Shown: positions 18,069 through 27,936, numbered from the stretch's first letter. The stretch is DNA of 64,000 nucleotides from Mesorhizobium sp. NBSH29 (GCF_015500055.1 NZ_CP045492.1:1622501-1686500), one strand, 5' to 3'. Notes: generated from the sequence alone by a model not told the origin. A program made the numbers and translations.

Positions 18069-18974
18069 ATGAAACCGCTTGATCTGGCATCGGGAGACCT
18101 TCTCGCCGACCGCCGCGCTGACTACGCCGAAATGCTGTTTGCCTCAGGCGAGCATGCAGCTGCCGGCGAAGTACTGCTCGGCGCACTGGAGCTTGCGCCC
18201 GGCTGGGCCCTGGGCTGGTTTAGGCTTGGCGAAATGAGGTCAGAGGCCGGCGCTTTCGAGGCAGCAGCCAAAGCCTGGCGCATGAGCCTAGAACTCGACC
18301 CAGACGACCGCGCCGGAGCAACGCTCAAGCTGGAATTGATTGGGGCGGCACCAGTATCCGATGCGCCGCCAAGCCCCTTTGTCGAAGCCCTGTTCGATCA
18401 CTACGCGCCAACCTTCGAGACGGCGCTGGTGCAAAAACTCGACTACCGCGTGCCCGAATTGCTGGAGACGGCGATCCGGATTGCGCGCAGCGAGTTTGGC
18501 CCCTGCGCTGATCTTGGCTGTGGCACCGGCCTGATGGGCGAACGCCTGCGTCCAATGGTGGCGCGGCTCGACGGCTACGACATCTCGCGTGCCATGTTGA
18601 AAAAGGCCGCATCCAAAAATATCTATGACAGCCTGACAAAAGCTGATTTGCAGACGCTGGAACTGCCCCGCGCCAGCCTCGATCTGGTCACCGCCGCAGA
18701 CGTCTTCATGTATGTGGGTGCGCTGGATGATCTTGTCCCCAAGGTCGCAGCCGCATTGTACCCCAGCGGCGTGTTCGCATTTTCGGTGGAGCACCATCGC
18801 GGAGAAGCAAATTTCATGCTTCTGCCTTCTCGCCGCTATGCACATTCGGAAATCCATCTGCGCGCCCTGCTGGCTGGCTCCGGCTTCACCCTCCATTCGC
18901 TCGAAAATGCGGATATCCGTAAGGACCGCGGGGAGCCGATAGAAGGGCTCATCGGCGTGGCGATCAAGCAGTAG
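18069..18974 (+). CDS. TPR-containing SAM-dependent methyltransferase
   Basis: 301 aa. An N-terminal TPR-like helical region (about 15-85; RADYAEMLFASGEHAAAGEVLLGALELAPG, then a second unit ending LELDPDD) precedes a class I methyltransferase domain. Its SAM-binding motif is DLGCGTG (148-154), followed by GYDISRAML. The substrate is unknown. It starts 106 bases from the divergent exonuclease gene and runs into the helicase, so it sits between the two halves of the DNA-repair set and may share a transcript with helicase and PdeM. Whether it belongs functionally to the repair set is open. Confidence 0.85.
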   Translation: MKPLDLASGDLLADRRADYAEMLFASGEHAAAGEVLLGALELAPGWALGWFRLGEMRSEAGAFEAAAKAWRMSLELDPDDRAGATLKLELIGAAPVSDAPPSPFVEALFDHYAPTFETALVQKLDYRVPELLETAIRIARSEFGPCADLGCGTGLMGERLRPMVARLDGYDISRAMLKKAASKNIYDSLTKADLQTLELPRASLDLVTAADVFMYVGALDDLVPKVAAALYPSGVFAFSVEHHRGEANFMLLPSRRYAHSEIHLRALLAGSGFTLHSLENADIRKDRGEPIEGLIGVAIKQ

Positions 18975-19064
18975 TCTGGCCGGCGGGAGAGCGGTACGCT
19001 TTGCCGCGATCCCTTTTTGTTCTTTTTGCTTGGCCTTTTCGAATGGCAGCGCTACGTCTCGTCC

Positions 19065-21584
19065 GTGACCAGCCCGATCCGCTCCGCACCTGACCACACC
19101 GCATCTGCCCAACTGCCCGATCCCTTCGTGCGGTGGTTCGCAGAGCGCGGCTGGGCGCCGCGTGCCCACCAGCTCGAATTGCTGGCCAAGGCGCAGGTCG
19201 GAAAATCGGTGCTGCTGATTGCACCGACGGGCGCAGGCAAGACCCTGGCAGGCTTCTTGCCGTCGCTGACCGATCTGGCGGTGCGGCCAAAGCGCAAACC
19301 GGGCGAGGCGCACCGTGGCATTCACACGCTGTATATCTCGCCGCTGAAGGCGTTGGCCGTCGACATCGAGCGCAATCTGGGCACGCCAGTCGCCGAGATC
19401 GGACTGCCGCTCACCATGGAAACCCGCACCGGTGACACGCCGGCCCACAAGCGCCAGCGCCAGAAGCTGGTGCCGCCGGATATTCTGATGACCACGCCCG
19501 AGCAACTGGCGTTGCTGATCGCAACGCCTGACGCACCGCGTTTCTTTGCCGATCTGCGCTATGTCGTGCTGGATGAGTTGCACGCGCTGGTCACGTCCAA
19601 GCGCGGCCATCTTCTGGCGCTGGGGCTTTCCCGGCTGCGAACCATGGTGCCGACCCTCCAGGCTATAGGCCTTTCAGCCACTGTTGCCGAACCCGACGAA
19701 CTGCGCCGCTGGCTGGTGCCGCAAGATCCGCAGGGCGCAATGGCTGAACTCATCACCGTCGCCGGTGGCGCCAGGCCCGACATCGCTATCCTGGAATCAG
19801 AAGAGCGCGTGCCGTGGGCCGGCCATTCGTCGCGCTACGCCATTCCCGAAATGTATGACGCGATCCGCGATCATCGCACCACCATCCTGTTCGTCAACAC
19901 GCGCAGCCAGGCGGAAATGCTGTTTCAAGAACTGTGGCGGGTGAATGAGGATTCATTGCCGATTGCGCTGCATCATGGCTCGCTCGATGTGGGCCAGCGC
20001 CGACGTGTCGAAAAAGCGATGGAGACCAACAGTCTGCGCGCCATCGTGGCAACCTCGACGCTGGACCTCGGTATCGACTGGGGCGATGTCGATCTGGTCA
20101 TCCATGTCGGCGCGCCCAAGGGTGCCAGCCGGCTGGCACAGCGTATCGGCCGCTCCAACCACCGCATGGACGAGCCCTCCAAGGCGCTCCTGATACCGGC
20201 CAATCGCTTTGAAGTGATCGAATGCCGGGCTGCCCTCGAAGCCAATTACATCGGGGCGCAGGATACACCGCCGCTGCTCGAAGGCGGTCTGGACGTTCTG
20301 GCGCAGCACGTTCTGGGCTCGGCCTGCGCCGACCCGTTCGATGCGGGCGCACTTTTTGACGAGGTGCGCTCGGCTGCTCCCTATACCGGCCTTGACCGCA
20401 ACACTTTTGACCGCGTCATCGATTTCGTCGCAACCGGCGGCTATTCGCTCAAGACTTATGAGCGCTACGCAAAAATCCGCCAGACCAGGGACGGGCGCTG
20501 GCGCATTTCCCATCCGCGCTTTGCCCAGCAATACCGGCTCAACGTCGGAACCATCATCGAATCTCCGATGTTGAATGTGCGCTATGTGAAGGCTGGACGC
20601 GGCAAGTCATCCCGCGGCGGCGCGCAACTGGGCAAGATTGAGGAAGGCTTCATCGAGAGCCTGGCGCCGGGTGATACGTTCCTCTTTGCCGGACGTACGC
20701 TCCGATTTGAAGGCATCCGCGAAAACGAATGCTTTGTCTCCAATGCCACCGGTGTCGACGCCAAAATCCCGATCTATGCGGGGGGAAAGTTCCCGCTCTC
20801 CACCTATCTGGCCGAACAGGTGCGGCGTCTCGTCGCCGATCCCGACGAGTGGAAAAAGTTACCTGAACAGGTCTCTGACTGGCTGCGGTTGCAGCAGGAA
20901 AAATCGATCCTGCCGCCGCGCCACGATCTTTTGATTGAAACCTTCCCGCGTGCCAACCGCCACTACATGATCATTTATGCGTTCGAGGGCAGGCAGGCGC
21001 ACCAGACACTTGGCATGTTGCTCACCCGCCGGCTGGAGCGGGCAGGCGCCCATCCTACCGGCTTTGTCGCTACCGAATATTCTCTCGCCATATGGGGGCT
21101 GGAAGACATGGGGGCGATGTTTGCGAGGAAAAAACCGACGCTCGCCGACTTGTTCGACGAGGATATGCTGGGCGATGACCTCGACGCGTGGCTGGCTGAA
21201 AGCTGGCTGTTGAAACGGACTTTCCGAAACTGCGCGCTGATCGCCGGGCTGATCGAAAAGCGCCATCCGGGCAAGGAAAAGTCCGGTCGCCAGGTCACGG
21301 TCTCCGCTGACCTTATTTATGACGTGCTGCGCAGCCATGAGCCTGACCACATTCTGCTTCAGGCCACCCGCGCCGATGCGGCTGCGGGTCTGCTCGATGT
21401 CAGCAGGCTGGGCACCATGCTGTCGCGTATAAAGGGCCGAATCGTGCATAAGCGTTTGACCCGCATTTCGCCGCTTGCGGTCCCCGTGATGATGGAGATC
21501 GGCAAGGAAGCGGTGGCGGGTGAGGCAAGCGAAATGCTGCTGTCGGAAGCAGCCGACATGCTGATTGACGAGGCTGCAGGCTAA
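19065..21584 (+). CDS. Ligase-associated DEXH-box helicase, Lhr-like
   Basis: About 839 aa from a GTG at 19065; a TTG at 19017 in the same frame is an alternative, and neither has a clear ribosome site. Family homology begins near LPDPFVRWFAERGW. Superfamily 2 helicase motifs: Walker A APTGAGKT, motif II as DELH, motif III GLSATVAEPDEL, motif VI QRIGRSNHRMDEP. The C-terminal half is the Lhr-type winged-helix/DUF4439-like core. It matches the TIGR04121 helicase encoded with the bacterial ATP-dependent ligase, and is thought to act in DNA-damage repair. The pdeM start follows its stop with no gap. Confidence 0.94.
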   Translation: MTSPIRSAPDHTASAQLPDPFVRWFAERGWAPRAHQLELLAKAQVGKSVLLIAPTGAGKTLAGFLPSLTDLAVRPKRKPGEAHRGIHTLYISPLKALAVDIERNLGTPVAEIGLPLTMETRTGDTPAHKRQRQKLVPPDILMTTPEQLALLIATPDAPRFFADLRYVVLDELHALVTSKRGHLLALGLSRLRTMVPTLQAIGLSATVAEPDELRRWLVPQDPQGAMAELITVAGGARPDIAILESEERVPWAGHSSRYAIPEMYDAIRDHRTTILFVNTRSQAEMLFQELWRVNEDSLPIALHHGSLDVGQRRRVEKAMETNSLRAIVATSTLDLGIDWGDVDLVIHVGAPKGASRLAQRIGRSNHRMDEPSKALLIPANRFEVIECRAALEANYIGAQDTPPLLEGGLDVLAQHVLGSACADPFDAGALFDEVRSAAPYTGLDRNTFDRVIDFVATGGYSLKTYERYAKIRQTRDGRWRISHPRFAQQYRLNVGTIIESPMLNVRYVKAGRGKSSRGGAQLGKIEEGFIESLAPGDTFLFAGRTLRFEGIRENECFVSNATGVDAKIPIYAGGKFPLSTYLAEQVRRLVADPDEWKKLPEQVSDWLRLQQEKSILPPRHDLLIETFPRANRHYMIIYAFEGRQAHQTLGMLLTRRLERAGAHPTGFVATEYSLAIWGLEDMGAMFARKKPTLADLFDEDMLGDDLDAWLAESWLLKRTFRNCALIAGLIEKRHPGKEKSGRQVTVSADLIYDVLRSHEPDHILLQATRADAAAGLLDVSRLGTMLSRIKGRIVHKRLTRISPLAVPVMMEIGKEAVAGEASEMLLSEAADMLIDEAAG

Positions 21585-22295
21585 ATGAACGAAAGTGCTG
21601 TCCAACTGGCGAGGCGCCCCGGCGAAATCCTGATCGCCGGCGAACGCGCGCTCTGCAATGAGCACGGTGTACTCTATTTCCCGGAGTTCGAACTGCTTGT
21701 CGTGTCCGACCTGCATCTGGAGAAGGGCGCCGCCTATGCGCGGCGCGGCTCGATGGTGCCGCCTTATGATACCCAGGCGACCCTGCTGCGGTTGGCGGCT
21801 ATCATTGCCCACTACGATCCACGCCGGGTGATTTCGCTGGGCGACAGTTTCCACGATGGCAAGGGTGCAGCCCTGATGCCGGAAGTCTTTCGTTTGCAAC
21901 TCGCTGCCTTGATGGCGGGCCGCGAATGGTTCTGGGTCACCGGCAACCATGACCCCGAGCCGCCTGTGGGCCTGCCCGGCGAGACAGTCCAGGAACTGGC
22001 AGTCGGGGCCCTGACGTTCCGCCACGAGCCGTCGCGTGCGCCCGCTGCAGGCGAGATCGCCGGCCATCTGCATCCTTGTGCGCGCATCGTTCAGCGCGGG
22101 CGTTCGGTACGTCGCCGCTGCTTTGCCTCGGATGGAAGCCGGCTGATCATGCCGGCTTTCGGGTCCCTGACAGGCTCTCTGAATGTGCTCGACCGTGCCT
22201 ATGCCGGTCTGTTTCAGCGCTCTGCCCTGATGGCATACATGTTGGGTGCAGGGCGCATTTATCCGATTGCCAGCGCCATGTTGAGACCGGGTTGA
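21585..22295 (+). CDS. pdeM: Ligase-associated DNA-damage response endonuclease PdeM
   Basis: 236 aa, calcineurin-like metallophosphoesterase (TIGR04123). All metal motifs are present: SDLHLEKG (D42, H44), GDSFHDG (D87), GNHDPEP (N121, H122, D123) and GHLHPCA (H161, H163). The ATG follows the helicase TAA directly, so translation is coupled. Family members cut DNA or RNA with Mn2+ and are encoded with the ligase, exonuclease and helicase found here, which completes the set. Confidence 0.94.
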   Translation: MNESAVQLARRPGEILIAGERALCNEHGVLYFPEFELLVVSDLHLEKGAAYARRGSMVPPYDTQATLLRLAAIIAHYDPRRVISLGDSFHDGKGAALMPEVFRLQLAALMAGREWFWVTGNHDPEPPVGLPGETVQELAVGALTFRHEPSRAPAAGEIAGHLHPCARIVQRGRSVRRRCFASDGSRLIMPAFGSLTGSLNVLDRAYAGLFQRSALMAYMLGAGRIYPIASAMLRPG

Positions 22296-22298
22296 GGA

Positions 22299-23105
22299 TC
22301 AGTCCTTGCGGAAGACTACCCGGCCAAGCCAGCCCGTGAGGATGGCCAGGAAGATCGCAAACACGCCGTAGAGAAAACCGTGATCGCGTGAGGCTGTGTA
22401 GATCGATTGCTCGAAACCGGCCTTGACGATGGCAAATTGTGCCGACGTTTCCTTGATAAAAAGGCCATTCTTGAACAGGAAAGCGCGCGCTTTATGGGTG
22501 CCCACCGGCACATTTGGCGCGAGCGACAGTGTGGCACGAAACAGTGTCTGTGACAGGAACTGAACGCCACCGATGCGCTCATTGTAAAGGCCGCTCGCCT
22601 TCTTGCGATCGCGCAGCGCCTCGGTGAATTCCTTCGTCGTCGCCGGCGGTGCTTCCTTGTCCTCGGGCTCCATGTAAATGTTGGTCGCCCCGAGCGACAG
22701 GCGCCGGTAATTATTGGCGTCGGTCATATCCTGGTAGGCGCGTGTCGTTGCCACCGAATAGGAGATAGGCACGTTGAGGAACGTTTCGGCATCGGTGTTG
22801 ATCCACATTCCGGCAACCCGGTCCTTGCGGCGCACCACCACGGGGCGTGGTGGCCCTTCCAGCACGACAATAACATCGTAACGGCCCTGCCGGCTGACCA
22901 GAGGGTCAGGGTTATCGAGCGCACCAAAGATAGTCAGGTCGGCGCCGTTGAAATTTGAAGTGATGGAAACCTGGTCGGTTGAAAGGCCGATCTCGATACT
23001 TTCAGCATCCGCCACAACGGGCTGCCCGAACGCCAATCCAGCGCTCGCCAGCGCCAGGAATACGCTCAAAAAAGTGATGGCGCTGGAGTTGTACAGGCCT
23101 GCCAT
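22299..23105 (-). CDS. TIGR02186-family membrane-anchored protein, TSUP partner
   Basis: 268 aa. A signal-type N-terminus (about 1-27, ending FGQPVVA) is followed by a beta-rich extracytoplasmic domain and one C-terminal membrane helix (about 243-262) with a short basic tail (GRVVFRKD). It matches an alphaproteobacterial family of unknown function that is regularly encoded with a TSUP/TauE transporter, as here, where it directly follows it (one-base contact at 23105). It is likely a periplasmic accessory subunit of that transporter (inference). Confidence 0.85.
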   Translation of the reverse strand: MAGLYNSSAITFLSVFLALASAGLAFGQPVVADAESIEIGLSTDQVSITSNFNGADLTIFGALDNPDPLVSRQGRYDVIVVLEGPPRPVVVRRKDRVAGMWINTDAETFLNVPISYSVATTRAYQDMTDANNYRRLSLGATNIYMEPEDKEAPPATTKEFTEALRDRKKASGLYNERIGGVQFLSQTLFRATLSLAPNVPVGTHKARAFLFKNGLFIKETSAQFAIVKAGFEQSIYTASRDHGFLYGVFAIFLAILTGWLGRVVFRKD

Positions 23106-24028
23106 TAGAGCCCGGCTCCCGCAGTCAGCGAATAGAGGCTGCCCGGTCGCACGAAGAGGTCAAAAGCAAGCCGCAGAGCCACCGCCAGAACCAGCGCCGC
23201 CAGAAGGGCGCGAAGCTGCTCCCCGCGCAATTTCTGGCCCGCCTTGGCGCCATATTGAGCGCCGGCGACCCCGCCCACCATCAGCACGAACGCCAGAACG
23301 ATATCGACGGTCTGGTTGGCGGTTGAGTGCACGACAGTGGTGTAAGCGGCCACGAAAATGATCTGGAACAGGGAGGTTCCCACCACGACGTTTGTGGGCA
23401 CCTTGAGCAGGTAGATCAGCGCCGGCACCATGATGAAGCCACCGCCCACACCCATGATCGCGGCGAGAAAGCCAATTGCTGCGCCAAGACCCAGCACCGG
23501 GATAACACTGACAAACAGTTTCGAGGTACGAAACCGCATCTTCAGCGGCAGCTTGTGGATCCAGTTATGCTGGCCGGATTTTTTCAATGTCGGGGCCGCG
23601 CCCGAGCGCGTGCGCCGTATGGCTCGGATACTCTCCGCCAGCATCAACGCACCCACCGTTCCCAACAAGGCGACGTAGAGCAGCGAGATGAACAGGTCGA
23701 GCTGGCCGATGGCGCGTAAGAACGCAAATACAAAGGCGCCGCCGGTGGAACCGACAATGCCTCCTGCCAGAAGCACTGTGCCGAGCTTGAAATCCAGCGT
23801 GCCCCGTTTGAAATGCGACAGCGCACCCGAAAACGACGAAGCCACCACCTGGTTTGCGCCGGTGGCTACAGCGATAGCGGGCGGAATGTTGTAGAAGATC
23901 AGCAGAGGAGTAATCAGGAAGCCGCCGCCCACCCCGAACATGCCCGACAGAAATCCCACCGCCGCTCCCATGGTGAGCAGGATGAAGACATTGACCGACA
24001 TTTCAGCGATCGGGAGATAGATGCTCAC
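23105..24028 (-). CDS. TSUP family (TauE/SafE) sulfite or organosulfonate exporter-like permease
   Basis: 307 aa, about eight membrane helices in two repeats. Each repeat carries the family glycine motif: GFLSGMFGVGGGFLITPLLI near the N-terminus and GFLAAIMGVGGGFIMVPALI at about 180-200. TSUP proteins move sulfite, sulfoacetate, thiosulfate or similar anions; the substrate here cannot be read from sequence. It overlaps the downstream TIGR02186 gene by one base, forming a two-gene operon. Confidence 0.92.
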   Translation of the reverse strand: MSIYLPIAEMSVNVFILLTMGAAVGFLSGMFGVGGGFLITPLLIFYNIPPAIAVATGANQVVASSFSGALSHFKRGTLDFKLGTVLLAGGIVGSTGGAFVFAFLRAIGQLDLFISLLYVALLGTVGALMLAESIRAIRRTRSGAAPTLKKSGQHNWIHKLPLKMRFRTSKLFVSVIPVLGLGAAIGFLAAIMGVGGGFIMVPALIYLLKVPTNVVVGTSLFQIIFVAAYTTVVHSTANQTVDIVLAFVLMVGGVAGAQYGAKAGQKLRGEQLRALLAALVLAVALRLAFDLFVRPGSLYSLTAGAGL

Positions 24029-24119
24029 CCGTCAAACTCTTTTTTTACTGCGTCTTCCCGCCCCTGCGAGATGCAACGAACGACTAGGTTCCAGTTGCGC
24101 CGACATTACGGCGAAGTCA

Positions 24120-24140
24120 AACTTTGTCGTGTTCAAAGTT
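24120..24140. promoter_or_regulatory. Inverted repeat upstream of the TSUP operon
   Basis: AACTTTG and CAAAGTT (24120-24126, 24134-24140) are perfect 7-bp arms with a 7-base spacer, about 95 bases upstream of the permease start. On the plus strand eight As follow. It does not fit a terminator for the neighbouring PodJ-like gene because the T-run lies on the wrong side. An operator for the TSUP operon is possible but unproven. Confidence 0.35.
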
Positions 24141-24207
24141 AAAAAAAATCGCAACACTTCCAAGGAGATGGCCAAACCGCGCCGTTTACGGGCCGGGTTG
24201 CGCCAAA

Positions 24208-27200
24208 TTACTTTTTCTCCAGCAGCAGCTTGACCAGCTTTTCATCGACGGCGCCGCTCGTTGGCAACCCGTTGTCGCCCTGGAACTTTGCGATTGCCGA
24301 TTTGGTTTTGGCGCCCATCACTCCATCAGCACCGCCGGCGTCGTAGCCATTCTTGTTGAGGATGCGCTGGATGTTCTTGACCACCTGCTTCATGTCAACG
24401 CTGGCGGTCTTCCCGGCGCTCTCCTGCCATGCTTCGGGGATCTCGACAGTGTTGGTCTCCGCCGCCACTGGCTTTGGCTTCCAGAGTTCAGTCGCCCCGC
24501 GGGCACGCTCCAGTTGTTCGGGGCGCAGCGACTTGGCAATCTCGTCGCGCTTGGCGGCTGCATCGCGGTCACCGGTTTTGGCAACCAGAGCGAACCATTT
24601 GTAGGATGCCTCAAGGTTCTGCTCTACACCGACGCCCTTGGCGGCGAGAATGCCGAGGTTGAACTGGCTGTCCTTGACGCCGAGTTCGGCGGCTGCAGAA
24701 AACCAGCGAGCGGCAGAATCATTGTCGGCGACGCCGTCGGCGCCCATCGCAAACAGCACTGCAAGATTGTGCATCGCGCTGGCATTCCCCTGCGCAGCAG
24801 CCATCTGATACCAGGTCTTGGCCTTGGCAACGTCGCGTGTCACGCCGGTGCCTTTTTCGTAAAGATTGCCGATACGGTACTGCGCCGGGGCAAAGCCAAG
24901 CTCAGCCGATTTCTCGTACCAGCCCGCAGCTTCGCTCAGGTTGGCCTTCGTACCGCGACCCTCGGCATACCGCGCGCCGATTTCAAAAAGCGCCTTCGGG
25001 TCGCCTGCTTCTGCGGCTTCGCGCAATGGCACTGGCCCGGCTTCGTTCGGCACCGTGAATGCAGATGCAACGGGCGCCGCAGCTTCAGCGGCTGGCGGCG
25101 TGCTTGCTGTTGAGTTTGCGTCGGTGTCGATCGCTTCGGTTTCCGGCAGCGTTGCGCTGATGGGCTCGTCGTCCACAACATCGTCGCTAGCAGGAGTAGC
25201 CGTCGAGGCAGTCGACGCGAGCAGGGGAACGGTTGATACCAACCCACTGCCTTCAGGGGCTGCGGTCTCGAGCGCTGAACGTTCCGTCGCTTCGATCATA
25301 CGAACCCCGTCGGTCGGGCTGATCGGCAGAGTGTTCTCTGCACCCGGTGATGTCACATCAGGCGCTGCCGCGAGATTGACATCACTGCGGATCGTGTCTG
25401 ATCCGGCCAGAGTTCCCTGACCGCCGTCAGACAGGAAAGCCTTGCTAAGCTGCATACCCGCCAACGCAAGGATGATTGCAGTGGCTGACAACAGGAGAGT
25501 TTTCCGCTTCGCTCCGAAAAGCGAGCCGATCTTCAGTCGGCGGGGACTGCTAGGGCTTTCAGTATTCTTTTTGAGCATATCCGCTTCAGCCGCAGCAGCC
25601 TGTGCGGCGCGGCGGGCTGCGGCGATAAAATCGGACTTGGCAGCATCGAGTTCGCCGCCCCGTGAAGACTGGCCGCGCTCGTCGCGCACGCGCTTCATGA
25701 TCGCGCCGAGATCCGGAGCGCCAGAGCCGGGCTCCAGCGGGCGGTTGGCGAGCTTGGGATCAAGTGGCTCGTCGAGGTCGACACTGGGTGCCATGTCAAT
25801 GGGCGGCGCTTCCGCCAACGGTTCGACCTCTGCCTGCTGACTGCGCGTGAATGCGCGCGACAGTCCCCCCAGCATCGAGCGTTTCGCGCGACCATTTTGC
25901 GGTATGGGTTCCGCATCCGGGTTCAGTGCGGCGACGGCAGCAGCTGCCGCAGCCTCCGCCGGCGACCGGGTGACCGCCGGTTCGTCCCAGCCACGCATCG
26001 CGGAGAGCGACAGCGCGTCTTCGGCCTCCGCATCATGCGGCATTTCCTCGCCCGTTTCGATGGACGGCGCGTTGTCCACCGCCATCTTCCTGCTTGCAGC
26101 AGGCGTTGAGGAAAGCCCTGGGCCGGTTTCCAGTGAGCCCAACCGGTCAACGATCTTCAGCAAAGTGTCGTGGATGGCTTCGAAGGTCTTGGTGTTGCGT
26201 TCATCGGAGCGGCGCGTCAGCACCTCCAGTGCCTTCACATCATTGGCAAGCCCGACTGAGGCGGCCGAACCATCATTGGAAACCGACAGTGCCCGCACAG
26301 CATCTTCCGCTGCCTGGCGAGCTGCGGAAAGCAAGCTTTCGCGATTGCCCGAAATGGTCTTTTCAAGGTCGACAAGGCGCGGTGCGATGTCTTCAAACTC
26401 GGGCATGGGCGCTGCCGGCTTGGACAGATGAGCCGACAGTCCCGCAACCTGCGCTTCCAGGTTACGCATAAGCTCAGGATCAATTCCGGAGACACTTGCA
26501 GCGGATTGGTCCAGTCGACCGGAAATATCCTGCAGCCGTGCTTCAAGGCCACGGATGACCTCATTGCTGGAGGCGCTGCTACGCGCTTCCAGGTTGCGGG
26601 CAAAATCGTTGAAGCGCTGATCGATAGCGTCCATGATGTTCGTCTGGTCGACACCGCTGCTGGCATCGCGCGTTTCAAGGCGCACGGCGACCTCATCAAG
26701 CCGCCGCTCAAGATCACGGAAAAGCGACTGGCTCATTTCGACAGCGTCGTCCTGTCGCCGGTCGAGCATATCCGACAATGCATCAAAACGCTGTTCGATG
26801 CCTTGCAGCACATGGTTTGAAATCGTTGCCTGGGGCGCGCTGTCGAGCTTGGCACCGATTGCCGTGACTTGACCTGCGAGACGCTCGACGGCCTTCTCGG
26901 GCATTTCGGCCCGGTTCGCCAACGCGTCGACACGCTGCGACAAAAGGTTGAGGCGGTTGATGACCTCTACATTGGGCTTTTCGTCGGAAAGCTCTTCCAA
27001 TTGGCGGGCAAGCGAGGTGATGCGTGCCTCGATGCGCTCAAAAGGCTGTGGGTCGATGGCGCTTGGCTGGATCGCGGAAGATGCGACGATGGCTCTCGAA
27101 ATTTCGTCGAGACGCTCCTCAATCTGGGCAAAGGCGCTGTGCCCGCCGCGTTCATCATTGTGGCTGAAATGTTCGACCGCGCTTGCAAGCATGCGCACTT

Positions 27201-27936
27201 TTTCTTCCAGCGACTGTAGCGACAGCGATTCAGGAAGATTGTTCACTGCATCGTTGATCTGGCTCAGACGTGCGTTAAGTGCGATCAATTCAGGATCGTT
27301 GCCATGGCGGCCCGACCCAGCTTCCATGCGGTCTTCGAAATCACTCCAGCGGCGGTCAAAATCATCCCAGCGCCGGTCAGCCGTGCGGACCGTCTCCTCA
27401 CGCGCCAGCGGATCGAGTGCAGCGCGAACCTGCTGCAATTCAAGCCGCAGAAGATTGACGCTCTTGTCATCGCTGCGCTCGGAAAGCGCGTTCACCGAAT
27501 TGACGATGCGTTCCAGTTCCAGACCAAGCTCGCTGCTCACACCGGTCATCTGCCCGGCGCCATAAGCGCGGCTAATATCCTGGCGCAGGCTGTCGAATTC
27601 CCGCTTCAGGCCCGATGTCATCTGGTGGCGCAGTTCCTCGCGCAGCCCTTTCAGTTCTCCCGCAATCTTGCTGACTGAGGCGATGCTGTCTTCCTGTCCG
27701 CGGACGCGGTCCATGTCGTGCGCCAGCGCCTGATATTGCCGCTCGGAAATGGGACGGCTTGATGGGGTTCCGCTACGCGGGGGCGTTGTGTCGCGTGTCT
27801 GCCGTACAGGCTCGGGCGTCTGGCCGATGCGCTGCTCCAGCGTCTCCAGCGAGCGGTTGAGATCATCAAGCGAGGCATAGGGCCGCCGTTGCCGCCCGGC
27901 ATTGAGAGAATCGAGGTAGGATCTTCTGTTGTTCAT
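24208..27936 (-). CDS. podJ: PodJ-like polarity protein with coiled coil, Sel1 repeats and peptidoglycan-binding domain
   Basis: 1242 aa. The N-terminal ~600 residues are long coiled-coil repeats (many LE/LD heptads). An acidic, proline-rich linker follows, then one membrane helix at about 812-834 (LLLSATAIILALAGMQL), a periplasmic linker, Sel1/TPR repeats at about 970-1125 (ALFEIGARYAEGRGTKANLSEAAGWYEKSA and following) and a C-terminal peptidoglycan-binding type 1 domain (about 1179-1240). This is the architecture of the PodJ polar organelle development protein of Caulobacter and rhizobia. It should organise a cell pole, with its tail touching the wall. It is monocistronic; a CtrA-like site lies upstream. 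Confidence 0.88.
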   Translation of the reverse strand: MNNRRSYLDSLNAGRQRRPYASLDDLNRSLETLEQRIGQTPEPVRQTRDTTPPRSGTPSSRPISERQYQALAHDMDRVRGQEDSIASVSKIAGELKGLREELRHQMTSGLKREFDSLRQDISRAYGAGQMTGVSSELGLELERIVNSVNALSERSDDKSVNLLRLELQQVRAALDPLAREETVRTADRRWDDFDRRWSDFEDRMEAGSGRHGNDPELIALNARLSQINDAVNNLPESLSLQSLEEKVRMLASAVEHFSHNDERGGHSAFAQIEERLDEISRAIVASSAIQPSAIDPQPFERIEARITSLARQLEELSDEKPNVEVINRLNLLSQRVDALANRAEMPEKAVERLAGQVTAIGAKLDSAPQATISNHVLQGIEQRFDALSDMLDRRQDDAVEMSQSLFRDLERRLDEVAVRLETRDASSGVDQTNIMDAIDQRFNDFARNLEARSSASSNEVIRGLEARLQDISGRLDQSAASVSGIDPELMRNLEAQVAGLSAHLSKPAAPMPEFEDIAPRLVDLEKTISGNRESLLSAARQAAEDAVRALSVSNDGSAASVGLANDVKALEVLTRRSDERNTKTFEAIHDTLLKIVDRLGSLETGPGLSSTPAASRKMAVDNAPSIETGEEMPHDAEAEDALSLSAMRGWDEPAVTRSPAEAAAAAAVAALNPDAEPIPQNGRAKRSMLGGLSRAFTRSQQAEVEPLAEAPPIDMAPSVDLDEPLDPKLANRPLEPGSGAPDLGAIMKRVRDERGQSSRGGELDAAKSDFIAAARRAAQAAAAEADMLKKNTESPSSPRRLKIGSLFGAKRKTLLLSATAIILALAGMQLSKAFLSDGGQGTLAGSDTIRSDVNLAAAPDVTSPGAENTLPISPTDGVRMIEATERSALETAAPEGSGLVSTVPLLASTASTATPASDDVVDDEPISATLPETEAIDTDANSTASTPPAAEAAAPVASAFTVPNEAGPVPLREAAEAGDPKALFEIGARYAEGRGTKANLSEAAGWYEKSAELGFAPAQYRIGNLYEKGTGVTRDVAKAKTWYQMAAAQGNASAMHNLAVLFAMGADGVADNDSAARWFSAAAELGVKDSQFNLGILAAKGVGVEQNLEASYKWFALVAKTGDRDAAAKRDEIAKSLRPEQLERARGATELWKPKPVAAETNTVEIPEAWQESAGKTASVDMKQVVKNIQRILNKNGYDAGGADGVMGAKTKSAIAKFQGDNGLPTSGAVDEKLVKLLLEKK

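Noticed and set aside
18288-19610. Long open frame (440 codons) on the minus strand
   Set aside because: It spans the antisense of the methyltransferase and helicase genes, both of which have clear motifs; no domain is seen in it.
20859-22073. Open frame of 404 codons antisense to the helicase and PdeM genes
   Set aside because: Same reason: shadow of two well-supported genes, no domain, no ribosome site.
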